From positions 1 through 41,322 of the forward strand of contig QJXZ01000225.1 in assembly GCA_003248125.1 (NCBI GenBank): DNA of 41,322 nucleotides, in the 5' to 3' direction. The notes beneath the pieces are model-generated. The model ran no database searches. It worked only from the letters and a program-made list of their open reading frames with translations, and had not been told where the DNA came from. A program made the translations under genes and the position numbers. Source of the DNA: Gammaproteobacteria bacterium (GTDB taxonomy: Bacteria > Pseudomonadota > Gammaproteobacteria > Pseudomonadales > Azotimanducaceae). This document shows, in pieces, positions 17,285-26,141 of this stretch; the first letter of the stretch is position 1; each line of letters begins with the position of its first letter.

Positions 17285-18211
17285 ATGAAACATTGGGCCT
17301 TGGTGCTGGCAGCCGTCATCGCCGCAACCGCGCATGGCGCCGATTGGTATCCGTCACGCTATGGTGCGGACGACACCCTGGGCGCCATCAACAACCTGTC
17401 ACCCGAGGCGGTCGTGAAGGCGGCACAGTTGGTGAAGACGGGTAAGACCTATCCGTTGGGCGTCGTCACGGGGCGCGACACACCCGCCTATCCGCCGCGA
17501 CAATATGCGCTCACCGTTCTGCAACCCGGCGACGGCACCGGTCAAACCCTCGGCACGAACAGGGCCACCGGCAATGACGATCTGCTGTACACCTGGTTGG
17601 GCATCGGCAGCCAAATCGACGGCCTCGGCCATCTCGGTACGGAACATCGCTTCTACAACGGCGTGCCTGCACAGGACTTCGTCACACCCACCGGACTCAC
17701 CAAATTCAACGTCGACGCATTGCCGCCGATGGTTGGTCGTGGCGTGCTGCTCGACATGGCGAAGCTGCGCGGCGAAGCCCTCGTGCCGGCAGGGACGGCA
17801 TTCAATCGGGCCGAGATCGATGCGGCTGCAAACGCAGCCGGCATCGCCATTGGCAAAGGCGACATCGTGCTCTTCCACACCGGGTGGCTGAACGTCGCCG
17901 ACAGCGATAAGCAGCAGTTCATGTCCGGCGAGCCGGGTCTCGGTGTCGAAGGTGCGGCGTATTTGGCCGGCTTGGGCGTAGTCGCGATCGGATCGGACAA
18001 CTGGGCGGTCGAGGTCATTCCACACGAGGATCCGGCACAGGCGTTTCCGGTGCACGTCGAACTACTCGCCAAGAACGGTGTGTACATTCTCGAGAACATG
18101 GATACCAGAGCGCTGGCAGCGGACAACGCGACGGCATTCTTGTTCGTGCTCGGTCAGCCGAGATTCGAGGGCTCCGTGCAGACAGTGATCAACCCGGTCG
18201 CCATTCGCTGA
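17285..18211 (+). CDS. Exported cyclase-family (kynurenine formamidase-like) hydrolase
   Basis: PF04199-type metal-dependent hydrolase. Members include arylformamidases and isatin hydrolases; the substrate here is unknown. The 308 residues begin with a signal peptide (MKHWALVLAAVIAATAHGAD), so it should act in the periplasm. Metal-site pattern: SQIDGLGHLGTEHRFYNG, with the Asp, His and YNG of the large-cyclase subgroup. DIVLFHTGWL and a C-terminal PVHVELLAKNGVYILENM follow. GGGAGGA lies four bases before the ATG, the best ribosome binding site in the region, suggesting this is the operon's first gene. The next gene starts two bases after its stop. Confidence 0.87.
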   Translation: MKHWALVLAAVIAATAHGADWYPSRYGADDTLGAINNLSPEAVVKAAQLVKTGKTYPLGVVTGRDTPAYPPRQYALTVLQPGDGTGQTLGTNRATGNDDLLYTWLGIGSQIDGLGHLGTEHRFYNGVPAQDFVTPTGLTKFNVDALPPMVGRGVLLDMAKLRGEALVPAGTAFNRAEIDAAANAAGIAIGKGDIVLFHTGWLNVADSDKQQFMSGEPGLGVEGAAYLAGLGVVAIGSDNWAVEVIPHEDPAQAFPVHVELLAKNGVYILENMDTRALAADNATAFLFVLGQPRFEGSVQTVINPVAIR

Positions 18212-18213
18212 CC

Positions 18214-19212
18214 GTGCTCGACCTGTTCGCCGACAATCGCGTGGCCATCGAATCACTGCTGCGCGCGAACGGCTGGATCGAAGACGGCGAGCGAATCGAG
18301 CAACTCGCCAAAGCCGGCGATGGCAACATGAATCGAACGCTGCGCGCGGATCTCGGCGAGCGCACGTTGATTCTCAAGCAATCGGTGCCGTTCGTTGCGA
18401 AGTATCCCGACATCGCGGCCCCCGCCGACCGCATATCGGTCGAAGCCGAGTTCTACCGTGCCTCCGCTACGGCTGCGGCCGTGGCGGCGCGCTTACCGAA
18501 GGTGATCGGTTTCGACGCTGACAATCGGTTGCTGGCGCTCGAGGACTTGGGTGTCGGCGCCGATTTCACCGATGCCTATCGCAACCGCAAGGCGGCAATC
18601 GAGTTGCGCGATGCCGCACCGGATTTGCTGCAATGGTTATCGGCGCTGCACGGAATCGAGAATCCGCCCCGCATTGCCAACCATGCGATGCGCACACTGA
18701 ACCACGAGCACATCTTCGATATCCCGTTTCGTACCGACAACGGTCTCGACCTCGATGCGCTGACACCAGGCCTGGCCGAACTCGCCCGCGCAGTGGCGCG
18801 CGACCGCGAGGTCGTCGGCCGCGTCCGCGCGCTAGGCGAAATCTATCTCGGCGATGCTGCGCACGAGTCGCGCGCAGTGCTCCTGCACGGCGATTTCTAT
18901 CCCGGGTCGTTTCTGCGCGCGGCAGACGGAACCGTGCGCATCATCGATCCCGAGTTCGGCTTCGTCGGAGTACCCGAGTTCGACATTGGTGTGTTCATCG
19001 CGCACCTGGCGTTCGCTCGGCTCGACGAAGTCGATGTGGATGGCCATTACCAACCACCGAACGGTTACTCGATCGTGCTTGCGCGGCAGTACGCCGCCGT
19101 CGAGGTATTGCGCCGGCTATTGGGCGTCGCGCAGCTGCCGCTCGAGGCCGACTTGCCGAGCAAACGCGCCTGGATCGACGCCGCCTGTCGAGCATTGAAG
19201 GCCCCTCGATGA
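18214..19212 (+). CDS. Methylthioribose-kinase-like phosphotransferase
   Basis: APH/ChoK-fold kinase closest in motif to 5-methylthioribose kinase (MtnK). The N-terminal GDGNMNRTLRADLG and ILKQSVPFVAKYP resemble the MtnK nucleotide site. The catalytic loop is LLHGDFYPGSFL (His225-Gly-Asp227) and the metal site IIDPEFGFVGVPEFDIG (Asp245), very like MtnK's DPEF motif. Its 332 residues are shorter than typical MtnK (about 400). The GTG start is two bases after the cyclase stop, and its stop overlaps the nucleoside hydrolase ATG (ATGA). Pairing with a nucleosidase suggests it phosphorylates the freed sugar, ribose or methylthioribose; the substrate is inferred. Confidence 0.8.
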   Translation: MLDLFADNRVAIESLLRANGWIEDGERIEQLAKAGDGNMNRTLRADLGERTLILKQSVPFVAKYPDIAAPADRISVEAEFYRASATAAAVAARLPKVIGFDADNRLLALEDLGVGADFTDAYRNRKAAIELRDAAPDLLQWLSALHGIENPPRIANHAMRTLNHEHIFDIPFRTDNGLDLDALTPGLAELARAVARDREVVGRVRALGEIYLGDAAHESRAVLLHGDFYPGSFLRAADGTVRIIDPEFGFVGVPEFDIGVFIAHLAFARLDEVDVDGHYQPPNGYSIVLARQYAAVEVLRRLLGVAQLPLEADLPSKRAWIDAACRALKAPR

Positions 19213-20102
19213 CGTTGCCGCTCTTGATCGACACCGACGTCGCGCTCGGCGTGATTCACGAAGGCCGGCCGCGCGACATCGACGATGGCTTCGCCATCAT
19301 CGAAGCGCTCAACCTCGAAGTGATCGATCTGCGTGCCGTCACCACCGTGTACGGCAACGCACCGCTCGCCGACACCGACCGCGTGGCGCGCGAAATCGTC
19401 GCGCTAAAGAATGCGAGCGTCGCAGTCGGCCGCGGTGCCGCCGAGGCGCTGCCGGAATCCGGCGCATTGCCGCCGCCGAACGACGCGGTCGAGGCGATGC
19501 GCACCGCAATCGACGATGGCGCGCGTCACATCGCCGCCATCGGGCCGCTGACCAACGTTGGGCTGTTGCTACACCACTACCCGGATTACGCGACCATCAT
19601 CGACGAGGTCGTGATCGTGGCCGGGCGCTCACCCGGACGCCAGTTCTTCATCGGCGACAAGGGACCGGTACGCGACTTCAATTTCGAAAACGACGTGCGC
19701 GCAGCCGAGATCTTGCTATCGTCCGGCGTGTCGGTGACGCTGGCCGGATTCGAATTGACATCGCAGGTGGTCGTTACCGAGTCCGATCTCGCGACCATAG
19801 CCGCACGCAATACGCCGATCGCCGAATACCTGCACCGCAACTCGATCGCGTGGCTGCGGCATTGGACCAAGTCGTTCCCTGCCGATGCCGGCTTCCATCC
19901 TTGGGACTCCGCGGCTATCGCGTGGCTAACGCATCCCGAATGGTTCATCGCGGAACGACGTAGCGCGAGGATCTCGCCGCCGGTGGGTAAGCGCCCGGCA
20001 TGGCTCGAGTGCTCTACCGGCGGCGCACTCACCTATCTCTCTGGATTCGCGCCCGGCGGCGCACCGGCATTCGTGCGGAGCATCGTCGACAACATCTTCT
20101 GA
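19209..20102 (+). CDS. Inosine-uridine-type nucleoside hydrolase
   Basis: It cleaves the N-glycosidic bond of ribonucleosides with a Ca2+-bound water. The start is LLIDTD (Asp8, Asp10). The usual compact DxDPGxDD is stretched: about ten extra residues precede IDDGFAI (Asp25, Asp26). TVYGNAPLADTDRVAREIV and IGPLTNVGLLL follow, and DFNFENDVRAAEILL corresponds to the NxxNDxEAA substrate motif. FHPWDSAAIAWL carries the C-terminal His and Asp. The ATG at 19209 overlaps the kinase stop, giving 297 residues, usual for the family. The frame is open upstream inside the kinase gene, but that part is not coding. Confidence 0.9.
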   Translation: MTLPLLIDTDVALGVIHEGRPRDIDDGFAIIEALNLEVIDLRAVTTVYGNAPLADTDRVAREIVALKNASVAVGRGAAEALPESGALPPPNDAVEAMRTAIDDGARHIAAIGPLTNVGLLLHHYPDYATIIDEVVIVAGRSPGRQFFIGDKGPVRDFNFENDVRAAEILLSSGVSVTLAGFELTSQVVVTESDLATIAARNTPIAEYLHRNSIAWLRHWTKSFPADAGFHPWDSAAIAWLTHPEWFIAERRSARISPPVGKRPAWLECSTGGALTYLSGFAPGGAPAFVRSIVDNIF

Positions 20103-20191
20103 CGGCGACCATCGACGCACGCGCGCGCGACTGCCGAGCAGCCTGACCAACCTGCTAGCATGCGCGTCTCGCGAATGGGGAGGAGGCAGTC

Positions 20192-20956
20192 ATGGCTCGA
20201 TTGGCAGGCAAGCGCATCGTCGTCACGGGGGCGGCCAGCGGCATCGGTCGGGCGAGCGCAGAACTCTTCACCAGCGAAGGCGCGCGTGTGCTCGCCGTCG
20301 ACCTGTCCGAGAACGTGGCAACCACCAAGGCCACGATCTGTCTCACCGCCGATGCCGCGGACGAGCCATCGGTTGCGCGCCTCGTGCGCCAGTGCGTGGA
20401 GGAATTCGGCGGCATCGACGGAATCTATGCCAATGCCGGCGTCAGCGGTGGTCGGACACCGCTCTTCGAGCTCTCCATCGAACAGTGGCAACGCACCCTC
20501 GCCGTGAATCTGATTGGCCCGTTTCTCGCCATCAAGCACGCCGCGCCTCATATGGTTCGTCAGGGTGGCGGTGCGATTCTGTGTACGGCTTCGGTTGCCG
20601 GTCTACGGGCCAATGCCGGCGGCGTCGACTACAGCGCGAGCAAAGCCGGCGTCGTGAGCCTCGTGCAGACCGTGAGTCATCAGCTCTACGGCAGCGGCGT
20701 GCGCATCAACGCGATTTGTCCGGGCCTCATCGAAACCGGGATGACCAAGCCCGTGTTCGATCGTGCGCGGGCGCGCGGAACCGACGATCGCATCGGTCAA
20801 CTCAATCCATTGAAACGTGCTGGGCAGCCGCAAGAGATTGCGCAGATGGCGGCTTTCTTGCTGTCCGACGACGCATCCTACGTGAATGGTCAGGCGATTG
20901 CGGTGGATGGCGGGCTGTCGGCGAGCCACCCCTTCGTGTACGTCTCGCGATCCTGA
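20192..20956 (+). CDS. Short-chain dehydrogenase/reductase (classical SDR)
   Basis: NAD(P)-dependent oxidoreductase; the substrate is unknown. The 254-residue protein shows the cofactor motif TGAASGIG (12-19), NAGV, the catalytic Ser in TASVAG, the YSASK pair (Tyr, Lys), and the PG motif ICPGLIETGM. The C-terminal YVNGQAIAVDGGLSA is typical. Ribosome binding site GGGGAGGAGG lies upstream of the ATG. It stands 90 bases after the nucleoside hydrolase and ends 21 bases before the convergent acyl-CoA dehydrogenase. Confidence 0.92.
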   Translation: MARLAGKRIVVTGAASGIGRASAELFTSEGARVLAVDLSENVATTKATICLTADAADEPSVARLVRQCVEEFGGIDGIYANAGVSGGRTPLFELSIEQWQRTLAVNLIGPFLAIKHAAPHMVRQGGGAILCTASVAGLRANAGGVDYSASKAGVVSLVQTVSHQLYGSGVRINAICPGLIETGMTKPVFDRARARGTDDRIGQLNPLKRAGQPQEIAQMAAFLLSDDASYVNGQAIAVDGGLSASHPFVYVSRS

Positions 20957-20960
20957 CTGG

Positions 20961-20980
20961 GGGTCCCTCGACCCGTTTTA
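20961..20980 (+). terminator. Probable terminator after the SDR gene
   Basis: A 5-bp stem (GGGTC, loop CCTC, GACCC) is followed by GTTTTA. The stem is short, and the T run overlaps the stop codon of the convergent acyl-CoA dehydrogenase gene. Confidence 0.45.
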
Positions 20981-22756
20981 GTGGGCGAATGCCTCCGGCG
21001 CTGGGTTCATCAACGTAGCGGCGCCCGCCTCGGCAGCCAGTCGGTGCGCTTGTGCGCGCGGCAAGATGCGCCGCATGTAGAACTCGGCTGTCGCCAGCTT
21101 GCCATCCAGGAATGCGTCGCGGTGCGCGCTGCGCTTAGCCACCAACGCCATGCGAACCCAGAAGTAGGCGAGCGCCGCATAACCGGAATACATGAGAAAG
21201 TCGACGGCAGCCGCGCCGAGTTCGTCGGCATCGGTCGCCGCACGGCCGCCGATACTCATCGCGAATGCGCCCCACTCTTCGGCCAGCGCATCGAGTGCCG
21301 CGGCCAGATCGGGTAGTGGCTGCCGCGCATCGGCGGCGCACGACTTCATTTCCGCGATGAACGCGATCAACGCCTTACCCTGGGTCAGCAGCACTTTTCT
21401 GGCGAGCAGATCCAAGGCTTGGATCTGCGTTGTGCCCTCGTAGATGAGCGTTACACGCGCGTCGCGTACGAGCTGTTCTACGCCGTTGTCGCGGATGAAT
21501 CCGTGGCCACCGAAGATCTGCAACGCATGGTTGGCACACTCGAAGCCTGCTTCGGTGAGAAAGGCCTTCACGATCGGCGTCAGGAACGAGAGCAGCGCCT
21601 CCGCATCTGCTTTGGACGCGTCGGCACCGTACAACGACAGGTCGGACTTGAACGCGGCGTAGTAGATGAGCGCACGACCACCCTCGAGCAGCGCTTTCTG
21701 GGTGAGCAGCATGCGGCGCACGTCGGGATGCACGATGATCGGATCGGCCTGACCGTCGGGGTTCTTCGGTCCCGACAGCGAACGCATTTGCTCGCGCGCC
21801 AGCGCGTACGGCAGCGCGTGTTGATAGGCGAGTTCCATCACACCCAAACCTTGCATGCCGACACCGAGTCGAGCGCTGTTCATCATCGTGAACATGCACC
21901 GCATGCCTTGGTGCTCGGCGCCAACCCGGTAGCCGATGGCATCGGCGAACACCAACTCGCACGTTGCATTGCCATGCAGACCCATCTTTTCTTCGATGCG
22001 CGTGCACGAGACACCGTTGCGCATCCCGATCGAACCGTCGTCGTTGACGAGAAACTTCGGCACGATGAACAGTGAAATTCCCTTGGTGCCCGCCGGTGCA
22101 TCCGGTAGGCGTGCGAGCACCAAGTGCAGGATGTTGTCGACCATGTCGTGCTCACCGGCAGAGATGAATATCTTCGTACCCGTGATCGTGTAGCTGCCGT
22201 CCGCTTGTGGTTCCGCCTTGGTACGCAGCAGACCGACATCGGATCCCGCATGTGGTTCGGTCAAGCACATCGTGCCGGTCCACTCACCGGCCAGTAGCCG
22301 AGTCAAGAACTTCTTCTTCTGCGCTTCGGTGCCGTGCATGCCGAGCGCATGAATCGCCGACAGCGACAAATCGGGATACATGGTCCACGCCATGTTCGCC
22401 GTGGTCATCGGTTCGCCCGCCAACAGTCGAATGCTGGCAGGCAAACCCTGCCCACCGTACGCCGGGTCACCGATCATGCCGGCCCATCCGGCCTCGCGGT
22501 ATGCGTCGAACGCCGCCTTGAATCCGCTCGCCGTAGTGACTACGCCATCGGTTAGCCGGCAACCTTCCTCGTCGCCAGCACGATTGCAGGGGAACAATGC
22601 CTGCTCACTGAAAGTGGCGGCCGCGTCGAGTATCGAATCGAGCACATCGCGCGTGACCGGCTCGCAAGCCTCGAGCGACGCATAGTGCGATTCGCCGTCT
22701 AGCACGTCGTAGAGCACGAAGCGGCCGTCGCGCAGCGGAGCACGGAACTCGGTCAT
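20978..22756 (-). CDS. Acyl-CoA dehydrogenase, long (about 600-residue) type
   Basis: FAD enzyme introducing a 2,3 double bond into an acyl-CoA. It belongs to the long subfamily with an extended C-terminal domain. Motifs: GDPAYGGQGLP, MCLTEPHAGSDVGLLRT for FAD/substrate contact, GTKIFISAGEHDM, and FGGHGFIRDNGVEQLVRDAR followed by LIYEGTTQIQALD, where the Glu of YEG is the expected catalytic base. ATG 22756 is preferred (592 residues) because TTGGGA lies upstream; a TTG at 22786 would add ten residues. It is divergent from comF across about 186 bases, where both promoters must lie. Confidence 0.93.
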   Translation of the reverse strand: MTEFRAPLRDGRFVLYDVLDGESHYASLEACEPVTRDVLDSILDAAATFSEQALFPCNRAGDEEGCRLTDGVVTTASGFKAAFDAYREAGWAGMIGDPAYGGQGLPASIRLLAGEPMTTANMAWTMYPDLSLSAIHALGMHGTEAQKKKFLTRLLAGEWTGTMCLTEPHAGSDVGLLRTKAEPQADGSYTITGTKIFISAGEHDMVDNILHLVLARLPDAPAGTKGISLFIVPKFLVNDDGSIGMRNGVSCTRIEEKMGLHGNATCELVFADAIGYRVGAEHQGMRCMFTMMNSARLGVGMQGLGVMELAYQHALPYALAREQMRSLSGPKNPDGQADPIIVHPDVRRMLLTQKALLEGGRALIYYAAFKSDLSLYGADASKADAEALLSFLTPIVKAFLTEAGFECANHALQIFGGHGFIRDNGVEQLVRDARVTLIYEGTTQIQALDLLARKVLLTQGKALIAFIAEMKSCAADARQPLPDLAAALDALAEEWGAFAMSIGGRAATDADELGAAAVDFLMYSGYAALAYFWVRMALVAKRSAHRDAFLDGKLATAEFYMRRILPRAQAHRLAAEAGAATLMNPAPEAFAH

Positions 22757-22942
22757 CGGCGATCCCAAGGTGTACTTCGAGCGCAACAGTGTACTTCGCC
22801 TTCGCGCCGAACACGGCGCCGGCCATGAACCGGAGCTTAAGGCCGGCTTTCCGATCGGGCTGCAAGCTCACCCGCGCGCCGATCGCCGTCCGTCGTAGCG
22901 ATGGGTCGATGTCGCTGGCAGGCCCGTCGTGAAGCCGCTGCA

Positions 22943-23683
22943 ATGGACGTGATGCATTGCGACGACTTCTTGCCGAATACGCGTGTCGAGCAACTGTCGT
23001 TCCGGCTCTGGCCGGGGCGCTGCACACTGTGCCGACAGGCAAGCGACCTACCGCTCGACTTGTGCAGCGTGTGCCTCGACGACTTGCCCTTCAACGGCGC
23101 CGCTTGCCAGCGCTGCGCGCTACCCCTTGGTCACGACACGACGGTGTGCGGCGAGTGTCTCGTCAAGTCGCCACCCTTCGCGCGCGTTCACGCCGCACTG
23201 CGCTACGAACAAGACGCTCAGACGCTCGTCACACGCCTCAAGTTCGAGCGCAATCTGGTGGCCGGTCGCCTGCTCGCAAGACTGGTGGCTGGCACCCTGC
23301 AGCGCACCTACGGCGACACTCCACTACCGGAGCGATTGCTGCCGGTGCCGCTGTCCGCCACCCGGCTACTGCGGCGAGGTCACAATCAAGCAGCGGTGAT
23401 CGCGCGTGCGCTCCATCGCGAGCTCGGCATTCCAGTGTTGCACGACGCCGTGCGACGTATACGCCACACCGCACCGCAAACCGGCCAGACTCGCGCTGCG
23501 CGGCTGCGCAACCTGCGTGGCGCATTCGCGATACGCCGTCAACCACCATTGGTCCCAATCGCCATCGTCGACGACGTCATGACCACCGGCACGACCGTGC
23601 GAACCGTCGCTCGCTTGTTGCTCGCTGCCGGCGTACCCGAGGTTCACGTCTGGGTGGCAGCTCGGACTCCATCCCTGCCTTAG
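22943..23683 (+). CDS. comF: ComF-family phosphoribosyltransferase-like protein
   Basis: Member of the ComF/GntX group, linked in naturally competent bacteria to DNA uptake; its biochemical role is not settled. The N-terminal zinc-binding part has CTLCRQ, CSVCLDDLP, CQRCALP and CGECL. The C-terminal phosphoribosyltransferase fold has VPIAIVDDVMTTGTTVRTVA, the PRPP loop. ATG 22943 is chosen, giving 246 residues beginning MDVMHCDD; no strong ribosome binding site was seen and ATG 22952 is possible. It is 12 bases upstream of modA, but a functional tie to molybdate uptake is unlikely. Confidence 0.88.
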   Translation: MDVMHCDDFLPNTRVEQLSFRLWPGRCTLCRQASDLPLDLCSVCLDDLPFNGAACQRCALPLGHDTTVCGECLVKSPPFARVHAALRYEQDAQTLVTRLKFERNLVAGRLLARLVAGTLQRTYGDTPLPERLLPVPLSATRLLRRGHNQAAVIARALHRELGIPVLHDAVRRIRHTAPQTGQTRAARLRNLRGAFAIRRQPPLVPIAIVDDVMTTGTTVRTVARLLLAAGVPEVHVWVAARTPSLP

Positions 23684-23695
23684 AATCGCGCATCT

Positions 23696-24427
23696 ATGCG
23701 CACGCTCACGTTTTGGCTGCTCCTCTCTGCCGCGGCACACTCGCAGTCGGCGGGTATGCCGATTGCCGTAGCCGCCAACTTCCGCGACACGTTCGAAGTG
23801 CTCAGCCGCCGCTTCGAGGCGGAATCCGGCATCGACCTGCGTCCGACGTTCGGCGCCAGCGGCATGCTCGCGACCCAAATATCGAGCGGCGCACCGTTCG
23901 CCGCGTTCTTGTCCGCCGATGTCGAACGACCCGCGATGCTGGACGCGCAAGGACTCACGGTACCGGGCTCGCACTTCGTCTATGCCATCGGCAGTCTGGC
24001 GCTCTGGGTTCCGGCCGGCGCCGCGCCGAATGCCGCTTGGCTGCGCGCGGCGAACCACCGACTCGCCATCGCCAACCCGCTGCTCGCCCCGTACGGTCGT
24101 GCCGCACGACAAGTGCTGGAAGCGCTCGGCGTTGCGACCGACGACAAGCGCATCGTCATCGGCACCAGCATCGCGCAGGTGGCGCACTTCGTGTCGACCG
24201 GCGCCACGAGCGGCGGCCTGCTGGCACGCGCGCAGGCCATCGCAATCGGCGCGCCGACCGACCGCGTCTGGCTGGTACCAGACGAGTTGCACGCACCGAT
24301 CGAGCAAGCCGCAGTCGCTTTGCTCGGTCCGTTTCAGCGCGATGCACAGCGCTTGCTCGATTTCATACAAACCGACGAAGCGCGCGCGACGATCGTCGCG
24401 CACGGTTATACAGTGCTCTCGCGATGA
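23696..24427 (+). CDS. modA: Molybdate ABC transporter substrate-binding protein
   Basis: Periplasmic molybdate/tungstate-binding component. A signal peptide (MRTLTFWLLLSAAAHSQSAG) precedes the mature start MPIAVAANFRDTFEVL, the typical ModA opening. FGASGMLATQI contributes the oxyanion-binding Ser, and FAAFLSADVERPAML follows. The 243 residues fit the family. The modB ATG overlaps the stop (ATGA). Mo-box regulation was not seen. Confidence 0.94.
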   Translation: MRTLTFWLLLSAAAHSQSAGMPIAVAANFRDTFEVLSRRFEAESGIDLRPTFGASGMLATQISSGAPFAAFLSADVERPAMLDAQGLTVPGSHFVYAIGSLALWVPAGAAPNAAWLRAANHRLAIANPLLAPYGRAARQVLEALGVATDDKRIVIGTSIAQVAHFVSTGATSGGLLARAQAIAIGAPTDRVWLVPDELHAPIEQAAVALLGPFQRDAQRLLDFIQTDEARATIVAHGYTVLSR

Positions 24428-25092
24428 CCGAACTCGCCACTGCAGGGCTCGTCACCTTCTTCCTGGCAACGATTACCACGCTGGTGCTGATGTCGTTCGC
24501 GCCGCTCCTCGCTTGGTGGCTGGCTCGCTCACGATCACGCACGCAACCGCTCATCGAGGCGCTGATCGCGCTACCGCTCGTGTTGCCGCCGACGGTAATG
24601 GGCTTCTACCTGCTGTTGGCAATGGCACCCGACGGATTGCTCGGCGCCGCATGGATGCAGGCAACCGGACGGCCACTCGCGTTTTCGTTCGCAGGCTTGG
24701 TCGTGGGCTCCGTGATTTATTCACTGCCGTTTGCCGTGCAACCCTTGGCTGCCGCATTTCGCAGCATGGACTTCGGCCTGCTCGATGCAGCAACCGTGCT
24801 CGGCGCCAGCCCACGCGACCGGTTTCTGTATCTCGTATTGCCACTGCATCGGCGCGCGATGATCGCCGCAGCAGCGCTCTGCTTTGCGCACACAATCGGC
24901 GAATTCGGCATCGTGCTGATGATCGGCGGCAACATCGAGGGCGAAACGCGCGTGCTCTCGATTGCATTGTTCGATCAGGTCGAGGCGCTGCGCTACGCCG
25001 ATGCGCACGCAACCGCGGCGGTTTTGTTGATTCTCTCGATCGTGCTGTTGACCATCGTCTACACAGCCCAACGGCCTAGGGAGCGCACCTGA
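24424..25092 (+). CDS. modB: Molybdate ABC transporter permease
   Basis: Inner-membrane permease of 222 residues with about five helices. The N-terminal helix is LVTFFLATITTLVLMSFAPL; PLVLPPTVMGFYLLLAM is the characteristic ModB stretch. The EAA loop that docks on ModC reads LDAATVLGASPRDRFLYLVL. GEFGIVLMIGGNIEGETRVL near the end is also highly typical. ATG 24424 overlaps the modA stop, and its stop overlaps the modC ATG (TGATG). Confidence 0.95.
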   Translation: MTELATAGLVTFFLATITTLVLMSFAPLLAWWLARSRSRTQPLIEALIALPLVLPPTVMGFYLLLAMAPDGLLGAAWMQATGRPLAFSFAGLVVGSVIYSLPFAVQPLAAAFRSMDFGLLDAATVLGASPRDRFLYLVLPLHRRAMIAAAALCFAHTIGEFGIVLMIGGNIEGETRVLSIALFDQVEALRYADAHATAAVLLILSIVLLTIVYTAQRPRERT

Positions 25093-26141
25093 TGTTGCGC
25101 GTTTTCGGGAGCGTCACTCGAACGGGCTTCACGGCCGAGTTCGATCTCGCGTTGCCGCTCGAGGGCGTAACCGCCGTGCTCGGTGCATCGGGCGCGGGCA
25201 AATCGACGTTGCTTCGCTGCATCGCCGGCCTGGACGCCACGCCGATTGAAGTCGAGGTCGACGGCGAGTGCTGGCAAGGTAACGGCACGTTCGTGCCGCC
25301 ACACCGGCGATCGGTGAGCATGGTGTTTCAAGATGGCCGTCTGTTCCCTCATCTCACGGTGCGCGACAACCTCGCATTCCCGCTCGTGCGCGCTGCTCGC
25401 GCCGGCACGCGGCTCGCGCTCGGCGACGTCGTCGACACGCTTGCGCTCGCGCCGCTTCTCGACCGGCGTCCGGCAACGCTTTCGGGCGGTCAGCGCCAGC
25501 GTGTCGCGCTGGCGCGCGCGTTGCTTGCGCCGGCGCGCTTATGGTTGCTCGACGAGCCGCTCTCTTCGCTCGACTCCGACGCAAGGCGCGAGATTGCCCC
25601 GTACCTCGCCGATCTCTGCCGCGCGCGCGCGATTCCGACGCTGTACGTCACCCACGCTCTCGACGAGGTACATCACCTGGCGAGCCGCGTGCTGGTGCTG
25701 GACCACGGCCGCGTGATCGCCAATCAGAGCATCGATGATGCGGGCGCCATTGCCCCGCTCGACGAGCGCGGTGCCCGCGGCGAAGTGCTACGTGCACGGG
25801 CCGTGCACTACCTGGCCGACGTCGACCTCACCGAGCTCGCCATCGGCAGTCACCGCCTGTACGTCGCTGGCCGGGTTGCCGATGGCGCCACCGTGCGCGT
25901 GCTGGTCGCGGCACGAGACGTGGGTATCGCGCTCGCCGACGTCGCCGACATCTCGATCCTGAATCGCCTTCCGGCCGTGGTAACGGCACTGACCGAGGAG
26001 ACAAGCAGCAGTTGCCTGGTGGTGCTCGACTGCGACGGTCAACGGCTTCGCGCACGCATCACGCAACTCTCGCGCAAACGGCTCGGACTGATGGTCGGCA
26101 TGCCAGTCGTGGCTCTGATCAAGAGTGTGGCGCTCGCATGA
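25092..26141 (+). CDS. modC: Molybdate ABC transporter ATP-binding protein
   Basis: Cytosolic ATPase driving molybdate import. Walker A is GASGAGKST (31-39), the Q-loop is VFQDGRLFPHL, the ABC signature LSGGQRQRVALARALL (from 130), Walker B LWLLDEPLSSLD, and the H-loop TLYVTHALDEV. The C-terminal 80 residues form a TOBE/Mop domain (SILNRLPAVVTAL; RARITQLSRKRLGL), a regulatory oxyanion-binding fold typical of ModC. The 349 residues are normal. Its stop overlaps the ATG of the SrkA homologue (ATGA), so this transport operon is fused transcriptionally to a kinase gene. Confidence 0.95.
   Translation: MLRVFGSVTRTGFTAEFDLALPLEGVTAVLGASGAGKSTLLRCIAGLDATPIEVEVDGECWQGNGTFVPPHRRSVSMVFQDGRLFPHLTVRDNLAFPLVRAARAGTRLALGDVVDTLALAPLLDRRPATLSGGQRQRVALARALLAPARLWLLDEPLSSLDSDARREIAPYLADLCRARAIPTLYVTHALDEVHHLASRVLVLDHGRVIANQSIDDAGAIAPLDERGARGEVLRARAVHYLADVDLTELAIGSHRLYVAGRVADGATVRVLVAARDVGIALADVADISILNRLPAVVTALTEETSSSCLVVLDCDGQRLRARITQLSRKRLGLMVGMPVVALIKSVALA

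Noticed and set aside
22957-25092. One 711-codon plus-strand frame suggesting a giant fusion
   Set aside because: Only its end (from 24424) is real, as modB. The rest is the wrong frame of comF and modA, and reads as Arg-rich nonsense.
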